Part shown: positions 32,563 to 40,933 of the stretch, one piece after another | Position numbering within the stretch: the first letter of the stretch is position 1 | Layout: the number at the start of each line of letters is the position of its first letter | Assembly: GCF_022427145.1 (NCBI RefSeq) | Contig: NZ_JAKSXN010000031.1 | Span: 1 to 63,097, forward strand | Source: Paenibacillus timonensis | GTDB lineage: Bacteria > Bacillota > Bacilli > Paenibacillales > Paenibacillaceae | Length of the DNA: 63,097 bases | Direction of reading: 5' to 3' | Translations under genes and position numbers: made by a program | The notes under the pieces: model-generated | The model's database searches: none | What the model was told of the DNA's origin: nothing | What the model saw: only the letters and a program-made list of their open reading frames with translations

Positions 32563-34185
32563 ATGCCGGAGCTGGTTGCCGATTTTGTCAGGGACGGCGG
32601 AACCTATATGATCCTTGAGGCCAAAGAGGGGCTGAGGCCCGAGCATCTGAACCGCGTTCAGCGCTCCATGCTGGCAGCGGTGCCGGTTCCGAATCTATTG
32701 CGGTTGGATATCCGCGAGATCGATTACCGGATCAGCCTGTATTACGACATCACTGGAAAAAGAATGTTGTCCCAATGCCTGCGCAGCGACAAGATCGGCA
32801 TGCCGGAGTTTTACGGTCTATTGCTCCAGGTCGTTGCCGTACTGGAGGACAGCAAAAGGTACATGTTGTCGCCGTCCGGGTTTCTGCTGGATGAAACGCA
32901 TATTTTCGTGGAGGAGCCGTTATCCAACGGATCGTTATATTTTACTTACGTCCCCTGGAGGGAAGCGTCGGCCGTTCCCCCGCTGTCCCAGACGCTACTT
33001 TCGTTGATTACCCGGCTGCTGACTTGCGTCGCACGGGTAGAGGGGGAAGGGATCCCTCAGCTGGTCCGCTTATGCGGGGATGAGCTTTTCTCTTTGGGAG
33101 AACTTAAAAAGATACTGCTCCGTTTGTTGTCGAACGAACCGATCATCATGCCAGAGGACGATGCAGCGGTGGCAGGGGGGACGCCATCGCCGTCTCCACG
33201 GCTTGCGGAACCCTCGTTGCCGTCCTCTCGTTCCGTCGTCGTGAAGGAATACTTGCCGTTACGGGAACCGACGGAACCGGGGGCTTGGGCTGGCGTCGCC
33301 GATGACGTTGCTGATCCTACCGTTAATCGGGAAGAGTGGCCAGGACTTAGCGAGGAGAAAGCCCCGCGAGAGACGCCGGTCAAACCAACCTACCTTGTGC
33401 TCGGCTTTCTCCTTGTGGACGCCTTAGTTTGGAAGCTCCTCTACTTTGATCGTCCGGGAACAGTAGGGTTGTTGTTAGGTGTGGCGGCTACCATGCTTTT
33501 GGCGGTCGCCGGATTCGCGCTGTGGCGCAAGTTTCGCGGCAGCTCCGCTGACTTGGAAGACGAAGACGGAACGTTTCCGGTATCGGAGGGGACTGTCCGT
33601 CCGATAGGGATATCGGGACTGTTAGGGCTTTCCCCGGAACGTGCAGAGCGCCCGGGAGGAAGAAAGACGTCCCCGGCTCCATTGACGGACGGGACACCTT
33701 GGGAAACGTTCGCGCCGCGGACGGAGATTTCGTACGCGGGGCGGGAGGCTGCAGCGACAAGCGAGCCGGAAGTTAATCCTCACCCCGAACCCGAAGCCAT
33801 GGCATCACCGCCTACGGTGCTGCTAAACCGGTCCATGCTGCAAGGACAAGACCAGCCGCTGAGCGGCCGCGCTCCGCGTTATTACCTAGAGCGGTACGAG
33901 TCCGCCGGCGGCGTGCCGGAAAAGATTCCGCTGGCGTCAGGCAGTTTCGTCATCGGCCGCTCCGAGGAGATCGCTCAATATGTAGAGCATACGACAGGCG
34001 TCTCCCGTGCCCATGTGGAAATTTTGATCACCTCGCGCGGCTGCCGGCTCAAGGATCTGGGATCGAAAAACGGAACCCGGCTGAACGGGGAGAGTGTGGC
34101 GCCATATAAAGAATATCCACTGCAGGCGGACGACGTGTTTATCTTGGCGGAAACGAGCTTTAGGTTCGGAGAGGAAGTTTCATGA
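32563..34185 (+). CDS. DUF6382-FHA membrane protein of the Tad operon
   Basis: 540 residues. The N-terminal domain (about 1-200, MPELVADFVRDGGTYMILE) matches DUF6382, typical of Firmicutes Tad loci. Two membrane helices follow (about 276-295 and 301-322). After a disordered stretch comes an FHA domain (about 450-535) with the phospho-threonine-binding set GRS, SRAHVEI and NGTRLNG. The start is the ATG after GAGGAGGGGC. The last gene of the operon, it may connect pilus assembly to Ser/Thr phosphorylation; no kinase gene is in the window. Confidence 0.86.
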   Translation: MPELVADFVRDGGTYMILEAKEGLRPEHLNRVQRSMLAAVPVPNLLRLDIREIDYRISLYYDITGKRMLSQCLRSDKIGMPEFYGLLLQVVAVLEDSKRYMLSPSGFLLDETHIFVEEPLSNGSLYFTYVPWREASAVPPLSQTLLSLITRLLTCVARVEGEGIPQLVRLCGDELFSLGELKKILLRLLSNEPIIMPEDDAAVAGGTPSPSPRLAEPSLPSSRSVVVKEYLPLREPTEPGAWAGVADDVADPTVNREEWPGLSEEKAPRETPVKPTYLVLGFLLVDALVWKLLYFDRPGTVGLLLGVAATMLLAVAGFALWRKFRGSSADLEDEDGTFPVSEGTVRPIGISGLLGLSPERAERPGGRKTSPAPLTDGTPWETFAPRTEISYAGREAAATSEPEVNPHPEPEAMASPPTVLLNRSMLQGQDQPLSGRAPRYYLERYESAGGVPEKIPLASGSFVIGRSEEIAQYVEHTTGVSRAHVEILITSRGCRLKDLGSKNGTRLNGESVAPYKEYPLQADDVFILAETSFRFGEEVS

Positions 34186-34276
34186 TTTAGGTTTTAGGGA
34201 AAGCTGACGCCTACGCTTGACCGGCAAATTATCGATCAAATTTGAAATGGCCGTAGATTCTCGCCGGAAAAGCAGG

Positions 34277-34299
34277 TATAATGAACGAGAATGATTCTC
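34277..34299 (+). promoter_or_regulatory. TATAAT box and Fur-box-like dyad before the siderophore permeases
   Basis: TATAAT (34277-34282) is followed by GAGAATGATTCTC (34287-34299), whose 6-1-6 symmetry and wording resemble Fur sites (GATAATGATTATC). Placed just after the -10 box, bound Fur would block initiation when iron is plentiful. No clear -35 box is seen. Confidence 0.6.
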
Positions 34300-34356
34300 A
34301 ATTACATATTCCTTGCTCTTATTTTCTGCAAAATTCATTAAAGGATGGTTCTCGAC

Positions 34357-35394
34357 ATGTCGGCAATAACCCAATCGCACAAACCCCGCTTGCGTTCCCG
34401 TCCGCTCGCGGCAACTTTGATTTTGTTCGGCGGCGCGGCGCTGCTGCTGTTTGCCATCAGCCTCTCGATTTCGGTCGGCGCGGCGGACATTAAACTTTCC
34501 ACCGTCTGGGACGCCTTGTTCCACTTTCAGGCGGAGCAAACCCAGCATCAAATCATCATGGAACTACGGCTCCCGCGGGCCCTGGCGGCAGCCTTGATCG
34601 GCGCGGCGCTGGCGGTGGCCGGGGCGATCATGCAGGGGATGACCCGCAACCCGATGGCCGATTCCGGCTTATTGGGGCTCAACTCTGGCGCCGGTCTGGC
34701 CCTGGCCATTTGCTTCGCGTTGATGCCGGGAACCTCGTTCCTGCTAACGATGTTTTATTCGTTTATCGGAGCGGGACTTGGTGCCGGGCTCGTCTTTGGC
34801 ATCGGCTCCATGACCAAGGGAGGCATGTCCCCGGTCAGGCTGACGTTGGCAGGCGCGGCCGTCAGCATGCTGCTCACCGCGATCAGCGAAGGGATCGCGA
34901 TTTACTTCAAGATCGGACAGGATCTTGCTTTCTGGTACGCCGGCGCGATCGCCGGCGCCAACTGGCTGCAAATCAAGCTGGTTTCGCCTTGGGTGTTCGC
35001 GGGGTTGATCTGCGCCCTGTTGTTGTCCAGGTCGATTACCCTGCTCAGTCTCGGCGAAGAGGTGGCGACCGGCCTGGGCCAAAGAACTCGTCTGATCAAG
35101 GCGCTTGGCATGATCATCGTATTAGTCCTGGCCGGTAGTGCCGTTTCGATCGTCGGAGCCATCGGTTTCGTTGGCTTGATGGTTCCGCACGTCGCCCGTT
35201 TTCTCGTTGGCGTCGATTACCGCTGGGTCATCCCGTCTTCGGCGTTGCTGGGCAGCTTGCTGATGGTGTTCGCGGATATTTTGGCACGAATGGTTCATCC
35301 GCCTCATGAAACGCCGATCGGCGCTTTGATCGCCGTCATCGGGGTTCCGTTCTTCCTCTACCTCGCCATGAAGCAGAAAGGGGGATTGGAATGA
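34357..35394 (+). CDS. FecCD-family iron-siderophore ABC permease
   Basis: 345 residues with about nine to ten hydrophobic segments. Family motifs LRLPRALAAALIGAALAVAGAIMQ, RNPMADSGLLG and GFVGLMVPHVAR (the ATPase coupling loop region) are present. The start is the second ATG because AAAGG is too close to the first. It is the first of two permeases that should pair as a heterodimer. No substrate-binding lipoprotein or ATPase gene is next to it, so these parts must come from elsewhere. Confidence 0.92.
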   Translation: MSAITQSHKPRLRSRPLAATLILFGGAALLLFAISLSISVGAADIKLSTVWDALFHFQAEQTQHQIIMELRLPRALAAALIGAALAVAGAIMQGMTRNPMADSGLLGLNSGAGLALAICFALMPGTSFLLTMFYSFIGAGLGAGLVFGIGSMTKGGMSPVRLTLAGAAVSMLLTAISEGIAIYFKIGQDLAFWYAGAIAGANWLQIKLVSPWVFAGLICALLLSRSITLLSLGEEVATGLGQRTRLIKALGMIIVLVLAGSAVSIVGAIGFVGLMVPHVARFLVGVDYRWVIPSSALLGSLLMVFADILARMVHPPHETPIGALIAVIGVPFFLYLAMKQKGGLE

Positions 35395-36425
35395 ACCGCA
35401 TCGAAGCTCCCGTGCATTTGCGGCAAAAAGCCCGTAAAGCTTATATCGTGATGACCGTGTTTGCGCTGTTGATCCTCGCGGTGTTCATCTTTAGCATGAA
35501 TACCGGGTTTATCCGGCTGTCGCCGCTCGACGTGTTCAAGACGCTGCTGGGTCTCGGGACGGATAAGCAAGAGCTGATTCTATACGAGTTTCGGTTGCCG
35601 CGGATCGTGATTTCCGTCCTGATCGGGATGGGGATGGCGGTTGCCGGCTGCATCTTCCAAGGCATCTCGCGTAATCCGCTGGCCGATCCCGGCGTGCTGG
35701 GCATCAATGCAGGAGCCGGCTTGGCGGTAACGCTGTTTATTTCGTTCTATCCGACAACGGCCAGTGCGCCCGTGTATCTGATGCCGGTATTGGCGCTGCT
35801 CGGGGCAGCCGGGGCAGCAACCCTGATTTACGTGCTCTCCTTCAAGAAGAATTACGGCTTGCTCCCGATACGGATGGTCCTGGTCGGGATCGCAGTGGCT
35901 GCCGGCATCAACGCGGCGATGATCGTGCTCCAGCTGCGGTTGCGTCCGGAGAACTTCCAGATGCTGCAGATCTGGCTGGTCGGCAGCATTTGGGGCACGT
36001 CGTGGAAGTACGTGCTGGCGCTGCTGCCATGGCTGATCGTGTTGCTTCCTTACGTGTTCCTGAAGGCCCGCGCCCTCAATGTGCTCAACCTGGGCGATCA
36101 AACCGCGACCGGCCTTGGCACCCCGCTGGAGCGTTCCCGTCTTGGCCTTCTGGCGGCTGCGGTTGGCTTGACCGGCTCCTGCGTCGCGGTAGGCGGCGGC
36201 ATTTCTTTCGTCGGGCTGATCGCGCCGCATTTGGCTCGCCGGTTGGTTGGGCCCAAGCACGAGTATTTGCTCCCGGCCTCCGCACTGGCCGGCGGTCTGC
36301 TCGTCATCTTGGGCGACACGCTGGGCAGATGGGTGCTGCAGCCCGCCGAGATCCCGACGGGGATCGTCGTGGCGATCATCGGTGCGCCGTATTTCCTGTA
36401 TTTGTTGACGAAGTCCCGAGTGTAA
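35391..36425 (+). CDS. FecCD-family iron-siderophore ABC permease (second subunit)
   Basis: 344 residues with the same layout as the preceding permease: RLPRIVISVLIGMGMAVAGCIFQ, RNPLADPGVLG and SFVGLIAPHLARR. The start overlaps the previous stop by 4 nt (ATGA). The two are co-expressed, probably under Fur. The hairpin at 36448-36487 ends the operon. Confidence 0.92.
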   Translation: MNRIEAPVHLRQKARKAYIVMTVFALLILAVFIFSMNTGFIRLSPLDVFKTLLGLGTDKQELILYEFRLPRIVISVLIGMGMAVAGCIFQGISRNPLADPGVLGINAGAGLAVTLFISFYPTTASAPVYLMPVLALLGAAGAATLIYVLSFKKNYGLLPIRMVLVGIAVAAGINAAMIVLQLRLRPENFQMLQIWLVGSIWGTSWKYVLALLPWLIVLLPYVFLKARALNVLNLGDQTATGLGTPLERSRLGLLAAAVGLTGSCVAVGGGISFVGLIAPHLARRLVGPKHEYLLPASALAGGLLVILGDTLGRWVLQPAEIPTGIVVAIIGAPYFLYLLTKSRV

Positions 36426-36447
36426 GTTTCGGGCAGGAGAAACAACG

Positions 36448-36487
36448 ACGGCCCGGAGACTGGTTTTCCCAGTCTCCGAGCCGTTTC
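36448..36487. terminator. Terminator between the permeases and the epimerase gene
   Basis: ACGGCCCGGAGACTGG pairs with CCAGTCTCCGAGCCGT, followed by TTTC. It can work for both convergent genes, though the T-tract is short. Confidence 0.75.
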
Positions 36488-36495
36488 TGCATATG

Positions 36496-37425
36496 TTATG
36501 ACTTCTTCAGGTCGGCGACCGCCGATTCCAAATCGGGGAAGGCAAAAGCAAATCCCGCATCAAGCGCGGCATGAGGGGCCACCTTCTGCCCTTCGAGCAG
36601 CAGCAGCGACATCTCGCCCAGTACGGTTCGAAGCACCGTTGCCGGCAACGGCAGCCAGAAGGGGCGACGATGCACGCGGCATACGGTGCGGCCGAATTCA
36701 AGATTCGTGACCGGCTGCGGACTCACCGCGTTTACCGGGCCGTGGACCTCCGGATGCGTTGCGCAGTAATCGATCAGCCTTACCATGTCCTGAAGATGAA
36801 TCCACGGGACCCATTGCTTGCCGCTGCCGATGCTGCCGCCGATGCCTAGCAAATAGGGGAGGCGCATCAACGGATACGCGCCGCCGTCTAGTCCCAGCAC
36901 GACTCCGGTGCGCAGCTTGACCATACGAACGCCGCGGAACTCCCGATCCGCCGTCTCCTCCCAGGCCGTGGTCACTTCAGCAAGAAAATCGGAGGGAGGG
37001 AAGGGAACCGCCGAGTTCTCGGCATACTCTTCCGTGAAAGAGGTGCCATAGATGCCCACCGCAGAGCCCTGCAAGATCACCTCGGGTTTCCGGTTCATCC
37101 GTTCAACGGCGCGGGCAACCGCCCGGGTGGATTCCAGGCGGGACTCCAAAATCTGCCGTTTGGTCGGCTTCGACCACCGCTGATTCAGCGAAGCTCCGGC
37201 CAGATTCACGATCGTCGAAGTACCTTCCAGCCGCGACGGGCTGCTTTCAAGCTCTGCCCAAGTGACGGAGGTAAACAAAGCTGCGGAAGCGTCAGCCTCC
37301 CGCAGCCAGCGGGTTCCCCCAGCACCACCCCGCGTGACGATCAACACCTCATGCCCTTGGCTCAGCCAAAACTCGGCCAACGCCCGGCCGATAAACCCCG
37401 ATCCCCCGAAGATGGCCGTTTTCAT
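36496..37425 (-). CDS. TIGR01777-family NAD(P)-dependent epimerase/dehydratase-like protein
   Basis: 309 residues. The N-terminal Rossmann motif GGSGFIGRAL (about 7-16) and the SDR-type region VNLAGASLNQRWSKPTKRQI are typical of the TIGR01777/SDR39U1 group (YfhF in Bacillus). The C-terminal DUF1731-like segment (VLRTVLGEMSLLLLEGQKV) is present. Biochemical function is not established; some relatives affect cell division or membranes. The ATG is preceded by GGAGGATTCGGAGAC. Monocistronic. Confidence 0.9.
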   Translation of the reverse strand: MKTAIFGGSGFIGRALAEFWLSQGHEVLIVTRGGAGGTRWLREADASAALFTSVTWAELESSPSRLEGTSTIVNLAGASLNQRWSKPTKRQILESRLESTRAVARAVERMNRKPEVILQGSAVGIYGTSFTEEYAENSAVPFPPSDFLAEVTTAWEETADREFRGVRMVKLRTGVVLGLDGGAYPLMRLPYLLGIGGSIGSGKQWVPWIHLQDMVRLIDYCATHPEVHGPVNAVSPQPVTNLEFGRTVCRVHRRPFWLPLPATVLRTVLGEMSLLLLEGQKVAPHAALDAGFAFAFPDLESAVADLKKS

Positions 37426-37447
37426 GTCTCCGAATCCTCCCTAACGC

Positions 37448-37493
37448 AAACCATCCGGCTGCCTGGTGCAAGACAAGGAGCCGGATGGTTTTC
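37448..37493. terminator. Terminator after the DUF2621 gene
   Basis: AAACCATCCGGCT pairs with AGCCGGATGGTTTT. It lies just downstream of the minus-strand DUF2621 gene. Confidence 0.8.
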
Positions 37494-37505
37494 GCGCGAG
37501 TTCAT

Positions 37506-37973
37506 TTATTTATTCATCAAATGCCGGTAAGGCCGGTAATCGATCTGGTTCTTTTCCAGGAACTTGACGAGGAACTTGTTGTCGCGTTTCGGCGTGGCGA
37601 CGATATATCCCCGGATGCAGTGTTCCTGCGTGACTTCGGAAGCCTTCTCCTGCAGCGCGATTTTACCGATCTCCGCGGCGATCGAATGCTTGGCGATATC
37701 GCGGAACGGCCCCGGCACGGGTTCGACCAGCCGGTCGAGGAAAGCTTTGGCTTCGTCCGTCCAAAGATGACGGCTTTGCTCGACCCAATGGTTTTGCCAG
37801 TCCAGCTTCGACTTGCCGTCCGCCTTCGGGAGCACCTTCAAAAACTTGCGGAACATAAAGAAGCCGCCGATCGCCATCATGCCAAGCAGCACGAAACCCC
37901 AGAACGCGATGCTGTTCATGAACCAGCGATTCGGGCCTTGGGCGGTCAGTATGTAAACGGTAGATTGCAACAC
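37506..37973 (-). CDS. DUF2621 family membrane protein
   Basis: 155 residues. One membrane helix (about 17-42, FMNSIAFWGFVLLGMMAIGGFFMF) is followed by a cytoplasmic-type C-terminal domain with a conserved-looking WTDEAKAFLDRLVEPVPGPFRDIAKHSIAAEIG. This matches DUF2621 (YneK-like) of spore-forming Firmicutes. Function unknown. The ATG is preceded by GAGGTGATGAATCGTGTTGC. It is divergent from the endonuclease IV gene across an AT-rich 180-nt gap that holds both promoters. Confidence 0.83.
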   Translation of the reverse strand: MLQSTVYILTAQGPNRWFMNSIAFWGFVLLGMMAIGGFFMFRKFLKVLPKADGKSKLDWQNHWVEQSRHLWTDEAKAFLDRLVEPVPGPFRDIAKHSIAAEIGKIALQEKASEVTQEHCIRGYIVATPKRDNKFLVKFLEKNQIDYRPYRHLMNK

Positions 37974-38155
37974 GATTCATCACCTCGGAACGGATTTCGC
38001 TTTTCGCTAAGATTCGGATATTATGATAGTAGAAATTGAATCTTTCAAAACTGAGATATTCTGCTAAAAATTATACCTTATTTCTTTATTTATTTCAGCA
38101 TTCAAGCTAAAATAGGTTTGTTTAGCGATTTAATGTCCAAAAGGGGGAAAACACC

Positions 38156-39271
38156 TTGCTGAAAATTGGTTCCCATGTTTCGTTCTCGGACAAGGGCCTG
38201 CCGAGCGCTACGGCCGAGGCGGTAACCTACGGCTCCAGCTCCTTCATGATATACACCGGGGCACCGCAAAATACGCGGCGTAAACCGATCGAATCGATGA
38301 ATATTGAAGAAGGCAAGGCGGCGATGGAACAGGCCGGCATCGGCGAAATCGTCGTCCACGCGCCTTACATTATCAACTTGGGTTCTTACAAATCGAATAC
38401 GTACCAGCTTGCCGTCGATTTCCTGCAGGAGGAGATCCGGCGTACCCATGCGCTTGGCGTACGCAACATCGTGCTTCATCCCGGCGCCTTTACGGACAAG
38501 GATGCCGAATACGGGGTCAACCGCATTGCGGAGGGTCTTAACGAAGTGCTGAACGGTACGGGCGAAACCGACGTTTGCATCGCGCTGGAAACGATGGCCG
38601 GAAAAGGGACGGAAATCGGCCGCAGCTTCGAGGAAATCGCGCAAATCATCGATAAGGTTCAACACAACGAGCGTTTAACCATCTGCCTGGATACCTGTCA
38701 CATTCATGATGCCGGCTATGATATCGTGAATGATCTGGACGGCGTCCTGAAGAAGTTCGACGATACGATCGGACTAAAGCGGATCGAAGTCGTTCATATC
38801 AATGACAGCAAAAACCCGGTAGGAGCGGCCAAAGACCGCCATACGCCGATCGGCTCGGGGTGGATCGGGTTCGATGCGATCCACCGCGTCGTCCACCACG
38901 AGGCGTTGCAGGGCCGTCCGTTCATTCTGGAGACGCCTTGGGTTGGGAAGGATGCGAAAACCCAACGTCCGATGTACGAAGTGGAAATCGCGCTGCTACG
39001 CGGGAACGTCGGCGAGCGGTTCGGCGAATCGTTCCTGAACGACGTGGAGCGCCTGGCCGGCTTTTTCGCCAAGCAGGATATCGAGTCCCGTTCCTTTGTG
39101 CTGGATACATGGGCGCTGCTTAAGAACGATGCCAAAGCCAAGAAAGCCGATCCTCGCGAGCCGATGGAGCGGCTGTATGACCTCGCGATGGAAGCCGGTT
39201 TGTTCCCGGAGCTTACGGAAGAGCAGGTGAACCAACGTCTGGTGGCCTGGTTCGCCGGCGCGGGTAAATAA
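38156..39271 (+). CDS. nfo: Deoxyribonuclease IV (AP endonuclease) with a C-terminal extension
   Basis: 371 residues. The AP endonuclease 2 TIM-barrel core (about 1-295) has the three zinc-site signatures: [19 protein letters not shown] and [13 protein letters not shown], and later HINDSK and HTPIGSG. The enzyme cuts DNA at abasic sites in base-excision repair. The family usually ends near residue 280-300. Here about 75 residues of helical sequence follow ([20 protein letters not shown] ...), possibly an added domain. TTG start after AAAGGGGGAAAA. Confidence 0.93.
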   Translation: MLKIGSHVSFSDKGLPSATAEAVTYGSSSFMIYTGAPQNTRRKPIESMNIEEGKAAMEQAGIGEIVVHAPYIINLGSYKSNTYQLAVDFLQEEIRRTHALGVRNIVLHPGAFTDKDAEYGVNRIAEGLNEVLNGTGETDVCIALETMAGKGTEIGRSFEEIAQIIDKVQHNERLTICLDTCHIHDAGYDIVNDLDGVLKKFDDTIGLKRIEVVHINDSKNPVGAAKDRHTPIGSGWIGFDAIHRVVHHEALQGRPFILETPWVGKDAKTQRPMYEVEIALLRGNVGERFGESFLNDVERLAGFFAKQDIESRSFVLDTWALLKNDAKAKKADPREPMERLYDLAMEAGLFPELTEEQVNQRLVAWFAGAGK

Positions 39272-39308
39272 CGAAGACATCATTTGGGGCAAGGGGAATG
39301 AGCGAACA

Positions 39309-40208
39309 ATGGATACGCATATCAAAACGGGGGGACAACCCGTCAAACCTTATGAGAGCAACCGCGCGCGCATGTTGATCTCCTGTCCGGACGGGCCGGG
39401 GATCGTCGCCGCGGTCTCCCGCTTCCTGTACGAGCACGGAGCGAATATCGTGCAATCGGACCAGTATACGATGGACCCGGAGGGCGGCATGTTTTTTATG
39501 CGGGTGGAATTCGATCTGGATGGATTGGACGGGCGGATTGCGGCGCTGAGGAGCGATTTCGAAGCGATCGCCTCGCAGTTCCGGATGGGGTGGAACATCT
39601 ATCAGCTGAGCCGCAAGAAGAAGCTGGCGATCTTCGTGTCCAAGGAGGATCATTGCTTGGTCGAGCTGCTTTGGCAGTGGCAAGCCGGCGATCTGGACGC
39701 CGAAATTTCCATGGTCGTGAGCAATCATCCGGATATGAAGGAATACGTGGAATCGTTTGGGATTCCTTATTACCACATTCCGGTCACGCCGGAGACGAAA
39801 CGCGAAGCCGAGCAAAAACAGCTGGAGATCGTCGGCGGCAACGTTGATTTGATCGTGTTGGCGAGATACATGCAAATCGTCTCCCCGGCGTTAATCGAGC
39901 CGTACCGTAACCGGTTGATCAACATTCACCACTCGTTCCTGCCGGCCTTCGTGGGAGGCAAGCCGTATGCCCAAGCGTATGACCGCGGAGTCAAGATCAT
40001 CGGCGCCACCGCGCATTACGTCACCGAGGAGCTGGACGGCGGTCCGATCATCGAGCAGGACGTGCAGCGCGTCAGCCACCGCGACGACGTGAACGAGCTG
40101 AAGCGAATCGGGCGGACCATCGAGCGGGTCGTCCTGGCCCGAGCCGTGAAATGGCATATCGAGGACCGGATTTTGGTGCATCAAAACAAGACGGTCGTTT
40201 TCAACTAA
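39309..40208 (+). CDS. purU: Formyltetrahydrofolate deformylase
   Basis: 299 residues. An N-terminal ACT domain (about 15-95, LISCPDGPGIVAAVSRFLYEHGANI) is joined to a formyl-transferase-like catalytic domain (about 100-295). The catalytic triad residues are visible as N in INIHHSFLPAF, H in the same motif and D in DGGPIIEQD. It releases formate from 10-formyl-THF, supplying formate and balancing one-carbon pools. The ATG has AAGGGGAA upstream at 11 nt. A strong terminator follows. Confidence 0.95.
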   Translation: MDTHIKTGGQPVKPYESNRARMLISCPDGPGIVAAVSRFLYEHGANIVQSDQYTMDPEGGMFFMRVEFDLDGLDGRIAALRSDFEAIASQFRMGWNIYQLSRKKKLAIFVSKEDHCLVELLWQWQAGDLDAEISMVVSNHPDMKEYVESFGIPYYHIPVTPETKREAEQKQLEIVGGNVDLIVLARYMQIVSPALIEPYRNRLINIHHSFLPAFVGGKPYAQAYDRGVKIIGATAHYVTEELDGGPIIEQDVQRVSHRDDVNELKRIGRTIERVVLARAVKWHIEDRILVHQNKTVVFN

Positions 40209-40237
40209 CCGACCTTGCCGATTACAATCGGGCAAAG

Positions 40238-40279
40238 AAAAACCGGCATCCTAGACGGCTCGTCCTGGTGCCGGTTTTT
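40238..40279. terminator. Terminator between purU and the RidA gene
   Basis: AAAAACCGGCA pairs with TGCCGGTTTTT, usable on both strands by the two convergent genes. Confidence 0.85.
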
Positions 40280-40285
40280 GCTTAT

Positions 40286-40633
40286 TTACTCCGCTCCCCG
40301 ATAAGCGATCCCGTCGATCATCAGCAGACAGTCGCCGTCGAAGAACTCCGTGGTGGAGGTCATGCGGGCGGGACATTGGTTTTGCTCGAAATACTCGAAA
40401 AATACCTTTTCCATCTCAGGCAGGTCCTGAATATGCTTGAGATACACATTCACTTTCACCAACCGCTCGAGCGGGCATCCGCAGGTGGATAAGGTGGTCT
40501 TCAGCTGGCTGAACGCATCGTGAATTTGCGCGGTAAAGCCGTCGCCGAAACCCCGGTGCAGACCGAGAAATACATAATCGCCGGCGGAAACGGCGGAGGA
40601 ATAACTAAACGGAGTTGGAACTCGGGTAATCAT
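40286..40633 (-). CDS. RidA/YjgF-family protein
   Basis: 115 residues, slightly shorter than typical RidA (about 125). The signature region QCPARMTSTTEFF carries the arginine that contacts the imine or carboxylate substrate in active members. RidA proteins hydrolyse reactive enamine/imine by-products of PLP enzymes. The N terminus (TPFSYSSAVSAGDYVFLG) fits the family, although the usual SGQ motif reads LGLHR. The ATG follows GAGGAGGCGTTCGTTCC. Activity on the standard substrate is likely but not certain. Confidence 0.85.
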   Translation of the reverse strand: MITRVPTPFSYSSAVSAGDYVFLGLHRGFGDGFTAQIHDAFSQLKTTLSTCGCPLERLVKVNVYLKHIQDLPEMEKVFFEYFEQNQCPARMTSTTEFFDGDCLLMIDGIAYRGAE

Positions 40634-40933
40634 GGAACGAACGCCTCCTCGGATGGAATGTTAGCCGATTCATGGAGTGAATGTTTTCACATAGTATAGA
40701 ACATATGTTCCTGAAGAGCAAGCTATTTTTGAAGACCGGACAGGAACCACACAAAAAATGCTCATTTGCGGGGGAAGGGTTGGGAATAATGGAATAAGGG
40801 TATGGAAAAGGGGAGTAGGAAGTGCTACAATAGATAAAGTCAAAATGATTTTTTCAAAATGATTGTTTTGTAATCGGAGCGTTAAAGTTTCATGGTTTTC
40901 AACGATCTTTTCATAATTAAGGAGGAAACACGA
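40634..40933. promoter_or_regulatory. 300-nt divergent region upstream of transketolase
   Basis: There is no gene here. TACAAT (40826-40831) is a possible -10 without a good -35. After it, TCAAAATGATT is repeated at 40840-40850 and 40854-40864 and could bind a regulator. The rest is AT-rich with no recognised riboswitch. Confidence 0.35.
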
